A stretch of DNA of 64,000 bases from Yarrowia lipolytica (taxonomy: Eukaryota; Ascomycota; Dipodascomycetes; Dipodascales), in the NCBI RefSeq assembly GCF_001761485.1, contig NC_090774.1, positions 1,798,001 through 1,862,000 of the forward strand, written 5' to 3'. The notes beneath the pieces were generated by a model, which worked only from the letters and a program-made list of their open reading frames with translations, made no database searches and was not told the DNA's origin. The translations under genes were made by a program, and so were the position numbers. Positions 11,685 through 21,803 of the stretch are shown here, one piece after another. Numbering within the stretch: position 1 is the stretch's first letter; each line of letters starts with the position of its first letter.

Positions 11685-14138
11685 TTACTCGCCCTTTCGG
11701 AACTCCACCTTGCCCTGCTCAGCCATCTTGGCGACCTCCTCGGGGTCAAGAACATTGCCCTCCTCATCCTTGTAAACCACCTTCTGGTTAGGGGGAGCGG
11801 CATGAGGAGAAATGTGAGCCTCAGAGGCCTTCACAGCCTCAGCGGCATCCTCAACGGCCTCGGCGATAGAGGGGTCGAGGACAGAGTCAACAACCTTCTC
11901 ATCAACGGGCAGAATGGAAGCCTCGTTGTAAAGGTCAAGGGACTCGTGGAAAGAGTTACAGTCGAAATCCCAGCCAGGAAGCCACTTGCCCTTCTCACAC
12001 AGAGACTTGGTCCATGGGTCTCCGTAAATGATGGGAGAGTAGTAGACGTAGAAAGAGAGGGCGGCAGCAAAGACACCAACACTGAGAGCACCTCCAATAA
12101 TCTTGTTTCGCACAATTCGGAGGGTGAAGTACTCCCAAGAGCAGACAAAACCAAGGAAAACAAAGTAGAGAGAGCACAGGTAGTGGTGCAGGAAGAGCTG
12201 TCGAGCCATGAGGTAAGAGGGGAAGTAGTGCAGAGCCCATCCAAGAAGGAAGGAGGTGAACTGGACGTCGTAAGCTCGCAGATCAGGTCGGCCTGCAAAG
12301 TCGTTGTATCCGCGCTGGAATCGCAGCAGATTGATGGCCTTCCACAAGAGGAAGATACCAATAGAGAGGGTAGTCAACCACCAGATGGGAGCGTTACCGA
12401 GAAGATAGACCTGTCGGTTATCCTTAACCCAGAAGTTGATACCTCGCTGGAGGAAGGGCCAGGACTCAGGTCGAGACTCCCAGGTATGGGGATCAGTAAG
12501 TCCCTTGTTGACAGTCCACATGACCTTGTTCAGCTCGAGGAACTTGGACAGGAAAGAGGGGGTTCGGTAAGAGGCTCGGTCAGTGGAATCCACGAGAGTG
12601 GGGTGGGAGTTAGACTCAATGTACCAGATGGAGTTGGGAAGAGTTCCAGACTTGGCGCAAGTTACCTCCTGCTGCTCAAAGGCCCACTTGGGGAGCTTGA
12701 CAGAGTGAGAGAACAAAGCACAACCAGTGATGGTGTGGATAAGTCTGAACTTGGTGTCGATGGTTCGAACACGGTCCCGAGAGACACCCTTCTGGGACTT
12801 GGACTTGACAATCTCGACTCGGAAGTTATCATTGGCATCACCATCGAAACCGGGGTAACCGTAGGCGGAAACCTCGTTCTGGTAGTCAGCCTCAGACACG
12901 GGGGGTCGGAAATCGTGAGAGTGGATTCGTCGGCCAGTAGCAATGTGCTTGAGTCGAATGACATCACCGTCCTTAAGGAAGATCTGGTCACCCTGGAAGT
13001 CACCCTCAGTCACAGTGTAGTTTTCAACTAGGAAATCGTTGTTCTGGTCAGAGTGAGGGTAGAGAGTGACCTGCTGCTGCTTGGAGCCAGTCTCGTAGAG
13101 GGACTCGTGAGAGTGCAGGTAACCGCCCTGCGTGTTGAGGTGTCGCAAGGTGATCTTAGATCCGAGAAGAACATCAGCGGGCTGGTTTCCAATAAGAGTG
13201 GAGTGCTGCAGGGTGTTTTGGAACTCGGGGGACATGAAAGAAGCTCCATCACCAGTGTTGACAAGGCACAGGAAGTGCACGGCAAACATTGCAACGTAGA
13301 AGGAAATGGGGACACCAATGAGGAAGGCAGCTCTCCAGCCGAAGTGTCGAGTAAAGGAGCAGGGGGTGACACTGAGATCACCAAGGGTCCACCACAGGTG
13401 CCACAGAGTCATGAGACCCATCCAGGCGATGGTGAAAAGACCGTACCACTTAACAGAGGTGGTAGCACCGAGAGCCAGTCCAGACAGGAACAAGTATCGG
13501 TACCAGGCGCCGGTGAAGGGGGTCTCGAGCTCAAACTTCTTGAAGAAGTACACGGTGAGAGCCAGGAAGAAGATAAGGGGCGAATCAAGCAGAATGTACC
13601 GCGATTCAGTGACAAGAGAGTTCTCAATGGCAAGCAGAGCAGCACCAAAGAAGCAAGTGGCGGTTCTGCAGCCGGAAGCCTTGAGGGTCAGGTATGCGAG
13701 GGCCACGGTTGCGACACCGAGAACAGCAGGGTAGGATCGCATGGCAACGTAGGGAACGTTGGAGGACAGGTAGTCAACACCAATGGAGGAGAATTCAAAC
13801 TCGCCGTCATAGCCAGCCAGCCAGCCGACAGCAGCGAAGAGCATCTTAGCAAGAGGAGGGTGGACATCCATGAAGAACCGTCCAATGACGTATTTTCGGG
13901 CAAAACCACCAAAGTGGACTTCGTCGAAGACCACACTGGAGGGCTGCCAGATGTTTCGGAATCTGGTGTAACCGGCAAGGAAAGAGACCACGAAGATGAG
14001 CACTCGATCCTTGGGTGTCAGAGCGCGTTCCTCAGACAGGTTCTTGTATCCGGGGGCCGGAGTGACCTCAGGAGCCATCTCCTCGAGGGCCGATTTGGCG
14101 TACACGGCTTGTACCGTCTTCTTTTCACCTTTGGACAT
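11685..14138 (-). CDS. PMT1: Dolichyl-phosphate-mannose protein mannosyltransferase, PMT1 subfamily
   Basis: An 817-residue multi-spanning ER membrane protein. It transfers mannose from dolichyl-phosphate-mannose to Ser/Thr of secretory proteins, the first step of O-mannosylation. Visible features: the first-loop catalytic Asp-Glu pair in VVFDEVHFGG (D72, E73), the following FMDVHPPLAKML, an N-terminal bundle of membrane segments to about residue 290, a lumenal MIR region (about 315-515) with repeated LHSH motifs (YLHSHESLYETGS, RIHSHDFRPPVSE), and a C-terminal membrane bundle with the motif ARQLFLHHYL. The end (YGDPWTKSLC, GWDFDCNSF, DEEGNVLDPEEVAKM) matches Pmt1 rather than Pmt2 or Pmt4. 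Codon use is strongly biased, as in highly expressed genes, and this creates long open frames on the opposite strand. Confidence 0.95.
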   Translation of the reverse strand: MSKGEKKTVQAVYAKSALEEMAPEVTPAPGYKNLSEERALTPKDRVLIFVVSFLAGYTRFRNIWQPSSVVFDEVHFGGFARKYVIGRFFMDVHPPLAKMLFAAVGWLAGYDGEFEFSSIGVDYLSSNVPYVAMRSYPAVLGVATVALAYLTLKASGCRTATCFFGAALLAIENSLVTESRYILLDSPLIFFLALTVYFFKKFELETPFTGAWYRYLFLSGLALGATTSVKWYGLFTIAWMGLMTLWHLWWTLGDLSVTPCSFTRHFGWRAAFLIGVPISFYVAMFAVHFLCLVNTGDGASFMSPEFQNTLQHSTLIGNQPADVLLGSKITLRHLNTQGGYLHSHESLYETGSKQQQVTLYPHSDQNNDFLVENYTVTEGDFQGDQIFLKDGDVIRLKHIATGRRIHSHDFRPPVSEADYQNEVSAYGYPGFDGDANDNFRVEIVKSKSQKGVSRDRVRTIDTKFRLIHTITGCALFSHSVKLPKWAFEQQEVTCAKSGTLPNSIWYIESNSHPTLVDSTDRASYRTPSFLSKFLELNKVMWTVNKGLTDPHTWESRPESWPFLQRGINFWVKDNRQVYLLGNAPIWWLTTLSIGIFLLWKAINLLRFQRGYNDFAGRPDLRAYDVQFTSFLLGWALHYFPSYLMARQLFLHHYLCSLYFVFLGFVCSWEYFTLRIVRNKIIGGALSVGVFAAALSFYVYYSPIIYGDPWTKSLCEKGKWLPGWDFDCNSFHESLDLYNEASILPVDEKVVDSVLDPSIAEAVEDAAEAVKASEAHISPHAAPPNQKVVYKDEEGNVLDPEEVAKMAEQGKVEFRKGE

Positions 14139-15601
14139 TGTCGCGAGAAGTGTCGTAGTAGACGTGTGAAGATGGGTTCGTTAGCTACGTGTGTGCTTAA
14201 AGGACACTCTGTGAAACTTACGTGGCATAGAGTTTCAGAAGTGAAGCGAGGAGCAGTGAGCCTGAGACGCGACATGGTCAGAGCCTACAAGTAGACAAAG
14301 ACGCTTGTTCGCCGGCTTGAACTGTCGCCTAAGCAGAATTTTTCAAAAATCAATTGGACCGATCTTTTTCTACTCTGTAGTCTTCTTCTGATCCCAATAA
14401 GCACTTGTTCGGCCACTGAACCTATGCTGTGATGGTTTGCACTAACTGGTTTGGTCCTGCACGCTGCACTGTCAGGAACCCAATTGTTGGCCTCTCTCCA
14501 CACTGCCAAATTTCAATGCGAAACTCGGTTTCGTGTCGTGAAAATTGAAACAGCCAGGGGGAGAAAGATATGCTAAGGGCAACCGAAACACCACAGAGCA
14601 CACACGCCTGCGATATTGCAAGCAAAATGGCCCTCTCAATGAAAGGATGCGTGGATATCAAAATCCACGACACTAGGGGAAGAAACAGCCCCTCACTGAG
14701 CCCCACCTGATGCCTGCCCTTCAAAACGCCAAACCAGACATGGTCACCATCAGATGAGCTTAATTTGGGTGTGCTGCCGAAAGCGTGTTGAATTGACTCA
14801 ATCAAGAAAGTGGATTACAATACGGTATCGTACCGACGGTACTGGTACGGGTACGACACACACAACTATGGCGCATCCATAGGTTGGAATTGCATACAGT
14901 ACGAGTACGAGTATGTACTGTACCCCAGTATAGTCGCAACAGTAGTAGCATAAGGACTTCATTGTACTGTACACTCGTATGGAGACGTTAAAGGTGATGA
15001 TACTCGCACCGAGCAAGTCGAGGTGGTTGAACCTTCAATGAAATTATATGGAGAAAGAAGATGTCTAATAATACTACAGTACAGGTACGTACATACTATG
15101 GCCAGGTCTGTGTTGATTATAGCAGGGTCAAGAGCTTTGTGACGTGGCATATTTCTTGTTTCCTTCCTTCTAATTTCATGAAGCAACACGTCAACCAGAA
15201 GTGATTATACTTTTTTTTCTCTCACGCAGGCCATCCAACATCGAAGCATTAAATGATGATGAGAGTCAGGGTCGATGCAGCGCCAAGCAAAAAAAAACAA
15301 AAAAAAAAACCAGCAGCAAACTTCTTGTACCTGTGATTGTAGACTTCTTGTTACCTGTGATGGCAGGTTACTTGCACGAGTATGTACTGCACTGTAAGTG
15401 GACAAACAACGCCCACATAATGTCACCAGTGAATAGCCTACCTCTTATAAATTATCAATGTTAGTTTATATACAAAATGCAAAATGAATGATGTCTTGTG
15501 GCTTCATGCAGCACGGGTTCTGGCTGTGATGAAAGAGGTGACGATTACAAAAGTCACAAGTATGGGAAAGTTCCTTGATGTCAGTTGATGAGACATGGGG
15601 T
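14139..15601. other. Intergenic region, 1.5 kb
   Basis: This is the PMT1 promoter side followed by the 3' side of the F-box gene. A 127-codon minus-strand open frame (14422-14805) begins with TTG, not ATG, and shows no recognisable domain. GTAC words cluster at 14820-14960 and poly-A runs lie at 15286-15310. I see no gene. Confidence 0.4.
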
Positions 15602-16906
15602 TTAGATGATCCACATGCCTCCACCATTTGCGTCTGTGTCGTCCAGAATACTGGCCAGCTCAGAAACAGCCTCATCCTTAGCATCCCAGCTCATCTTGGA
15701 GGAGACTCTGACCACTCTCAATTTGGGAATCTTGTCTTCCAAAATGGCCAGAGTAATGTCATCTGCTCTCAGTTTATGAGCCTGTCCTAAACCGCCACTC
15801 GAGTCGATGTCCAGAATCTCCAGAGGATGGCTTTGGAAATGGCCATCGGCCCTTTTGAACATGCCGTCATCAAATATGTGCTTTGTGAGATAGTCTACCG
15901 ACACCGAAAGATGTCGAAGGTTGGGACAGTGTCGCAAAACTTGATCCAGTGCATCTGGTCGCAGGCCGGGCATGGGGTAAACAACCTCAAGATATTTCAG
16001 GTTCGGGCCGAGATATTGGCACAAAAAGTGAAATGAGTTGACAGTGATGAAGGGGCAATGTCGCAACGACAAATGTGTGATGGTATCAGCGAATCGGGTT
16101 TCTCGGATGAAGTCGTCTGAGATTCCTCCAGAAAGTCCTAGTCTCCAAAGTTTTGGGGGCCAGACATTATCGTACTGCTCGCAGAATAAAGACGATCGAG
16201 GAAAAAAGAGTTGTTCGAGCTCAGGAGATTGTCGAAGTGCTAGAAACAACAGCCGCAGATCAACAACCTCGCTGACCAGAGACAAGTCAAGGCAGCGCAG
16301 CTGTTTGCAGTGACGCAAGGAAACCATAGGAGCATATCCAAAGGCTGTCTGAGGTGCCACAAATAGTTCCAAGTTTGCTGAACATCGTTTTAACACCTTT
16401 GCGGTGTAAGAGTTTTTTCCCGACTGAATAATGGAGTCCAGCCGTAGCTCTCTCACATACGTGCCAAAGTAATCGTTTGAAGAAACGGCCTCAACGAACA
16501 ACTTGAAATTGAGTGGACCTAGTTCCGGAGATTTGTATAGGAACGGTAAACCACATCGGTACCAAGTCTTACACACTAGCAATAGGTCAAGAGTGATGGG
16601 ATCCTCCAATAGTGTGAAAATCGTGTCGACGATTTCTGGGGGGAGGAACACAGAGTCAGCAGTAGCCACTAACGTTTCCTGCGACTTTGCGTCCTCCCCG
16701 ATTTCATCTATCTCGTTTGTAGGTCGAATAATGAGCGCATCGAGGGCGGCCGCTAGAGTGTCGATTTTCTCAAACTCACTGTCGTGGAGGGGCTGAGCAA
16801 TCGTTTTCTCCGCGGTGCCAACTACCCTCCTGTAGGGAGGACGGTTCTTCTTGGGTCGGTGTTTGTTAGCTATTGTTGCAAGCCCGGTGGCAAAAAGATG
16901 ATACAC
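15602..16906 (-). CDS. F-box/LRR-type protein of unknown function, 5' end unresolved
   Basis: An open frame of up to 434 codons. The F-box lies around residues 87-130 of the frame (VFLPPEIVDTIFTLLEDP, then LLLVCKTWYRCGLPFLYKSP). It is followed by leucine-rich repeat-like segments (LRHCKQLRCLDLSL, ITHLSLRHCPFITVNSFHFL, LRHCPNLRHLSVSV), the usual plan of substrate receptors for SCF ubiquitin ligases. The frame opens with GTG at 16906 and its first ATG falls after the F-box, so the true start must lie upstream across an intron. A phase-consistent option is an exon at 16920-16993 (ATG at 16993) joined to 16829 through a GTAAAC...CTACAG intron, giving 433 residues; the donor is not the usual one. 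The substrate is unknown. Confidence 0.75.
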   Translation of the reverse strand: MYHLFATGLATIANKHRPKKNRPPYRRVVGTAEKTIAQPLHDSEFEKIDTLAAALDALIIRPTNEIDEIGEDAKSQETLVATADSVFLPPEIVDTIFTLLEDPITLDLLLVCKTWYRCGLPFLYKSPELGPLNFKLFVEAVSSNDYFGTYVRELRLDSIIQSGKNSYTAKVLKRCSANLELFVAPQTAFGYAPMVSLRHCKQLRCLDLSLVSEVVDLRLLFLALRQSPELEQLFFPRSSLFCEQYDNVWPPKLWRLGLSGGISDDFIRETRFADTITHLSLRHCPFITVNSFHFLCQYLGPNLKYLEVVYPMPGLRPDALDQVLRHCPNLRHLSVSVDYLTKHIFDDGMFKRADGHFQSHPLEILDIDSSGGLGQAHKLRADDITLAILEDKIPKLRVVRVSSKMSWDAKDEAVSELASILDDTDANGGGMWII

Positions 16907-16993
16907 AGGAAGGGTTTACATGCTAGATGTGGTGTTGCAATATAGCATCTCAAAGTGCATGCAAGCCCCGCAGCCTCTAGCTTCAAGATTCAT

Positions 16994-17906
16994 GCAGGTG
17001 AGTCTGGGCTTGCCAGTTCGAGTCTTTCAAATGTAATTATATGCCCAACATTAGAGATAAGAGATCTGGCACTAGATAAATCGATCAGACGACCGTGTCT
17101 GGCGCGAAAGCTGTACTTTTACGAGGGTGTCACACCTTGAAATCAAAGGGAATTGACCAAATAACTCCAACTACGGACTATGGAGACTGGTTTGTCCACT
17201 TTAGAGGGGGCGAATTCAGAGTTTAAAGGGCGCTAACAAACGAGGCGTGGGGAATCGTTTGACCAATATATACAAGCGGGTGTGAGCGGGTTCTTGTTCG
17301 AGAGGGTCTTTCTAAGGATAATAACTCTCATCTAGGTCCTTCTGTGTCTTGTGTGATAGGACCTGCGAACCTCCATCGTGCGCACCCGTTGCGGTCACGT
17401 GATGTTACGCATGATGTAGCAATGGTGGGGAGGATTGGCGGCTATACAGTTCTGACGCAGAGTGAGATTGTTCCAGGATATTCCGAGGCAGTCCTATGCA
17501 GCAGTTACTTCAACCACATTTCAAAAAATAGGTTCGTGAAAGTCAGGGCCGTACAGGTCTCACTCTGGGTTGGGGTTAGGGTCTGAATCGGGTAAATTTC
17601 ACGTAATAGTTAGTGTGAGACCAAAGTTACACACGTACACCACTGACTGAGGCAACTGCACGTACATTGCAGACTAATTGTAGCCGACGCGGGAACAAAC
17701 ATGGAGATTGATAGTTTGGTAGGTGTATTTTGAAGCTTAAGGGACATGAAATGCCGTATATTCTTGGATATTAGCCTGTGAGGATAGCAGTACCAGCAGC
17801 AAAAAATAAGCTTTCAACGTGGGCTAAGGTTTCGACAACACATCACCACCACGAAACTGCACACCAGCCCCTTCCACACACAATAACACCCCAACACATA
17901 CACAAA
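16994..17906. other. Divergent promoter region between the F-box gene and GMPPA
   Basis: It holds no gene that I can support. It contains the palindromic octamer TCACGTGA at 17395-17402 and, before the GMPPA ATG, a C/A-rich leader from about 17830. Some short plus-strand frames exist but lack support. Confidence 0.4.
17395..17402. promoter_or_regulatory. TCACGTGA palindrome (E-box type)
   Basis: A perfect octamer palindrome in the divergent promoter, about 505 bases upstream of the GMPPA start. It is of the type bound by bHLH factors such as Cbf1. The function is inferred from the motif. Confidence 0.35.
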
Positions 17907-19145
17907 ATGTCTACCAAGGCTCTTATTCTCGTTGGAGGCGGTACCCGAGGAACTCGATTCCGACCTCTGTCTCTGGACACTCCTAAGGTTCTCTTCCCCG
18001 TTGGAGGCAAGCCCATCCTCAGCCATGCAGTCGACGCCGTGGCTTCCCTCAAGGATGTCAAGGAGGTTCTCCTCGTTGGTTTTTATGAGGACTCTGTCTT
18101 TTCCCAGTTCATTGCTGACACCAATAAGCAGTACCCCAACCTCAGCATCAAGTACCTTCGAGAGTACAAGGCCATGGGCACTGCCGGTGGTCTCTACCAC
18201 TTCCGAGATGTCATTCTCAAGGGTAACCCCTCCCGATTCTTCGTCATCCATGCTGATGTCTGCTGTTCTTTCCCCCTCAAGGAGATTGAGGAGTTCTACG
18301 AGGAGAAGAAGGCCAAGTATGTCATTCTTGGTACCACTGTCCCTGCTGCTGTCGCCAACAACTTTGGTGCCATTGTTACCGACCCCGAAACTCAGCGAGT
18401 TATCCATTACGTTGAGAAGCCTGAGTCTCACATTTCCAACCTGATCAATGCTGGTGTTTACCTTTTCGACCAGACCATCTTCGACACTATCGCTGCTGCT
18501 AAGAAGGTGCGAGAAGAGAAGGCCCAGGATCCCTCTTTTGTTGGTGAGGGCGATGAGGACCACCTCCGACTTGAGCAGGATATTCTCGTCCAGCTCCCTG
18601 CTACTGACGCTTTCTACGCCTACGAGACCAAGGACTTCTGGCGACAGATCAAGACCGCTGGCTCTGCTGTCCCCGCCAACGCGCTTTACCTGCAGCAGGC
18701 TTTTCAGGCTGATCCCAAGCAGCCCGGTCTTCAGGCTCCCTCTGCCAACATTGTGCCTCCTGTCTACATTGATCCCTCTGCCAAGATCGACTCTACTGCC
18801 AAGCTCGGCCCCAACGTGTCCATCGGTCCCCGTGCCGTGATCGCCGCTGGTGCTCGAATCAAGGACTCTATTGTTCTCGAGGGTGTCGAGGTCAAGCATG
18901 ATGCCGCCGTGTTCCACTCTATTCTTGGTCGAGGATGCAAGATTGGATCCTGGGCCAGAATCGAGGGATCCGCTGTTGCTCCCAACGACCACTCCGAGAC
19001 CCTCGTTAAGGATGGCGCCAAGATCCAGTCTGTGACCATTCTCTCTTCTGACGTTAATGTCTCCGAGGAGGTGCATGTTCAGAACACTATCGTTCTTCCC
19101 CACAAGGACATCAAGAACGATGTTGTGAACGAGGTGATTATGTAA
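17907..19145 (+). CDS. GMPPA: Mannose-1-phosphate guanylyltransferase alpha-type (regulatory) subunit
   Basis: 412 residues, starting at MSTKALILVGGGTRGTRFRP (ATG at 17907). The open frame continues upstream but that part is untranslated leader in composition. The N-terminal nucleotidyltransferase fold (about residues 4-245) carries GTRFRPLSLDTPKVLFPV, GLYHFRD and NAGVYLF. The C-terminus (about 290-400) is a left-handed beta-helix of hexapeptide repeats (YIDPSAKIDSTAKLGPNVSI), ending NTIVLPHKDI. The GGxxxGTRFRPLS form, with extra residues in the signature loop, and the VEKPESHISNLINAGVYLF segment match animal and fission-yeast GMPPA. They do not match catalytic GMPPB/Psa1, whose signature is GGYGTRLRPLT. 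Known family role: an allosteric partner that restrains GDP-mannose synthesis in the cytosol. Budding yeast lacks it. It is highly codon-biased. Catalytic competence cannot be judged from sequence alone. Confidence 0.9.
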   Translation: MSTKALILVGGGTRGTRFRPLSLDTPKVLFPVGGKPILSHAVDAVASLKDVKEVLLVGFYEDSVFSQFIADTNKQYPNLSIKYLREYKAMGTAGGLYHFRDVILKGNPSRFFVIHADVCCSFPLKEIEEFYEEKKAKYVILGTTVPAAVANNFGAIVTDPETQRVIHYVEKPESHISNLINAGVYLFDQTIFDTIAAAKKVREEKAQDPSFVGEGDEDHLRLEQDILVQLPATDAFYAYETKDFWRQIKTAGSAVPANALYLQQAFQADPKQPGLQAPSANIVPPVYIDPSAKIDSTAKLGPNVSIGPRAVIAAGARIKDSIVLEGVEVKHDAAVFHSILGRGCKIGSWARIEGSAVAPNDHSETLVKDGAKIQSVTILSSDVNVSEEVHVQNTIVLPHKDIKNDVVNEVIM

Positions 19146-19431
19146 GAGTCGACGATTGATGTAGTAATAAATAATGATGTAACTTCTCAGCGAGTTTGTA
19201 AAAAACTACAAGAAGCAGTTGCCAAAGATTTTTAGGGAATGTGATTGTCTCATTGAGGCGATAACTAACACCAAACGAGGAACATTGAATCTGTACATAA
19301 AAACGTTCATTACATACCCGGAACCTTATTCCACGCACCTACTTGGATTGGTATGAGAATCATGTGCCAGTGATTTCAACAAACAGTTCAAAATAGCGTC
19401 AAAAGAAACACCAAAAAAAAAAAAGGCCCAC

Positions 19432-19454
19432 CCTCGAAAGACTGCGAGTGGGTC
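19432..19454. repeat. Imperfect inverted repeat after a poly-A run
   Basis: CCCA..CTCG on the left pairs with CGAGTGGG on the right with two bulged bases. The pair lies directly after a run of about twelve A. It is some 290 bases beyond the GMPPA stop. It could be a structured 3' element or chance. Confidence 0.35.
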
Positions 19455-20372
19455 ACGTGTGCGCGCGTTTAAACTTACGGATTAGACCGCCCAGCTGTTA
19501 TTGTTAGCCCAAGGGTCTCACCAACAAACGGAGCTAACAGCCGCACAAGACATTTGATTGTTGTGTTTCAGCTAAAGAAACGGCTAAACAACAGGTTCAG
19601 TATCGGATCGTACGCATGAAACATAATGTAAACAAACCAATGGGCAACATCAGAATCAGCCGAGAGCTGTTCACTAAGCGCACACTATATCGTAGAAGAA
19701 TGTTGGAGTCACTAAGTCAAACCTGGTTCATGGGTGAGAACCACGCTCCGGCTTATTTGGAATCCTGTGATCTGCTCTGCTCCAACATTTACAAGACAGC
19801 TCTCGCCGTAGAGTAAACCCTACTATACCGAAGCTGCAGCCAGTGCATGCCTCAGTTACAATGACCATATATTTCGGCCACGTGAGGGAGGAGGTGATGA
19901 GGTTAAAAAATTCTGCGCGACAGAAGAATTTATACCTCTCAATAAATCACGTGACCAAACCCAACCTTAATTGCTTAACCCCGTAGGTCCCAGTCCCAAA
20001 TTGTTGTCGCTGAAATTTCTGGCTCATGTGGAGAAGGCGCTGTAAGAATCAAAGGTGGCAAGTGATATACTGTTGTGCATACTTATACTTGTTTGTGTAG
20101 TTTCGAGGGAGCCTTTTTCAGGTGCTGAAGTCATTTGATCCTACGGAGATATATCGGTCCTACACTATTAGCAACCCCACGTTATGTTGTGGTAAATTAC
20201 TACATGTTTGATTTGCTGGGTCTGTACTAGTATATACTCAACGATAGGTCTCAATATAATATGTTAGAATCTTTGAAATGAGGACTGTACTTCATTGGAA
20301 TTGATAGTTTAGTCCCCTACGCCACTTGTTGATGTTGTCTGGTACCGCGGTCGGTTCGGTTATCGCCACAAG

Positions 20373-20378
20373 CACGTG
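20373..20378. promoter_or_regulatory. CACGTG box upstream of TIM17
   Basis: CACGTG lies about 80 bases upstream of the TIM17 start. Three more copies lie within the preceding 920 bases. The regulatory role is inferred. Confidence 0.4.
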
Positions 20379-20458
20379 ACCTCAAATAGAGTTGTCCCAA
20401 CTTACCTGTAGTGAAAAATCCTTGATAATTACTCACAACCAAACTACACGACACAAAA

Positions 20459-20984
20459 ATGGCTGATCAAGGAAGAGACCCCTGTCCTATTGTTATCATC
20501 AACGATTTCGGCGGTGCCTTTGCTATGGGTGTGAGTATACGGAATATTCGACCGCAACTGGGGGCGTAAGCGTCATTATTCCACAATGTTCCATTACTAA
20601 CAACAGATTGTCGGAGGTACTATCTGGCACGGTATCAAGGGTTTCAGAAACTCTCCCCTTGGTGAGCGACGAGCAGGTGCCTTCTCTGCCATTCGAATGC
20701 GAGCTCCTGTTGTTGGAGGTAACTTCGGTACTTGGGGTGGTGTTTTCTCTACCATGGATTGTACCGTCAAGGCCATTCGACGAAAGGAGGATCCTTTCAA
20801 CTCTATCATCGCTGGTTTCATGACCGGTGGTGCTCTTGCCTTCCGAGGTGGCTGGAGATACGCTCGAAATGGTGCCATTTCTTGTGGTCTGCTGCTTGCC
20901 GTTATCGAGGGTGTTGGTATTGCCGTAGGACGATACTTTGCGGCTGCTCAGGCTCCTCCCATGCAGGCTCCCATGGCTGCTTAA
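20459..20984 (+). CDS. TIM17: Mitochondrial inner-membrane translocase subunit Tim17 (two exons)
   Basis: Exon 1 is 20459-20530 (24 codons, [20 protein letters not shown]). The intron is 20531-20606 with donor GTGAGT and acceptor region TTACTAACAACAG. Exon 2 is 20607-20984. The result is 149 residues. Family features: the N-terminal RDPCP.....D.G.AF.MG.I.G.IWH motif, [11 protein letters not shown], and four glycine-rich membrane helices ([48 protein letters not shown]). Tim17 with Tim23 forms the TIM23 complex, which imports presequence proteins into the matrix and inner membrane. The intron placement after the first 24 codons and the branch site five bases from the acceptor are typical of this genome. 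Confidence 0.95.
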
Positions 20985-21803
20985 GTCGGTTGAAGGAATG
21001 GCTACTTGAAGTTTTGCCCGGAGTTGATTTCCCTGCTCCAGGAGGTGTTCAGTGGGTTCTTTCACACCCACATATTTATGACAGAAGATGATTGTATATG
21101 TACATAGCAATGAAAATAAACGAATTGTATAATCCGTGATATGTGAATCTCTTGACTGTATTTAACCTGAATTATCCTGACTGAATGGCTATCCTTATCT
21201 TTATATCATTGGATAGAGCACAGTATCCGTGAGGGCATGGCATGTAGCTACACTATACATCTATCACTGAAAATAGTACAGATACAGTAGTGATTTAGGA
21301 GCACAACTTTTGTAGCAGAGAAGTAACAATGAGACCACTTCTACAAGTACATACTGTAGTGGTGCTCGGAGATAATGTAGTCCTTGGCTTAAATGTATAC
21401 AAGTATTATCCTCAGGAATTTGAGCAATCGGTTAGCAGGTTGTTAACGCACAAGAATTGGTAGCATGAATGATAGGTCTCCTGATACCCCATACATAATT
21501 GCAGATGGTTCTGGTCGAATGAAGAATCTACAAGTGTACTGTATGTACACTGCTTGTGGATAGCCTACAAGTAGGTACGCTGGCTCATAACACCACCGTG
21601 ACTACATGAAAATTCGTTTACACCTGCGGGACGGGTACTTGCGTATTAAGGAAATTTACCAACCTCCAAATCGATGTTATCACTTACAAGAGGAGATCAC
21701 AAACAGATGACACTGGGTGCACACGTGGATACGTCTGTGATGGAGAAAAAAGAGCAAAGGATCATAAATGTTTGCACTTTGACATTTGTGTAGTGCATAC
21801 AGA

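Larger units (their letters stand above)
19146..20458. other. Intergenic region with a CACGTG cluster, TIM17 promoter
   Basis: I see no gene that I can support. CACGTG occurs at 19454, 19879, 19948 and 20373, the last about 80 bases from the TIM17 ATG. An A12 run near 19418 precedes an imperfect hairpin, CCCACCCTCG paired with CGAGTGGG around a short loop (19432-19454). Confidence 0.45.

Noticed and set aside
11802-14294. Two plus-strand open frames of about 410 codons opposite PMT1
   Set aside because: They are mirror images of a strongly codon-biased gene. Their proteins are Glu/Gly/Ser/Val-rich nonsense with no domains, while the minus strand encodes a complete Pmt1.
14422-14805. 127-codon minus-strand frame upstream of PMT1
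   Set aside because: It begins with TTG, lacks an early ATG and shows no family motif or codon bias.
17814-19103. 429-codon minus-strand frame opposite GMPPA
   Set aside because: Shadow of a biased gene; low-complexity Leu/Ser/Gly/Asp composition without family features.
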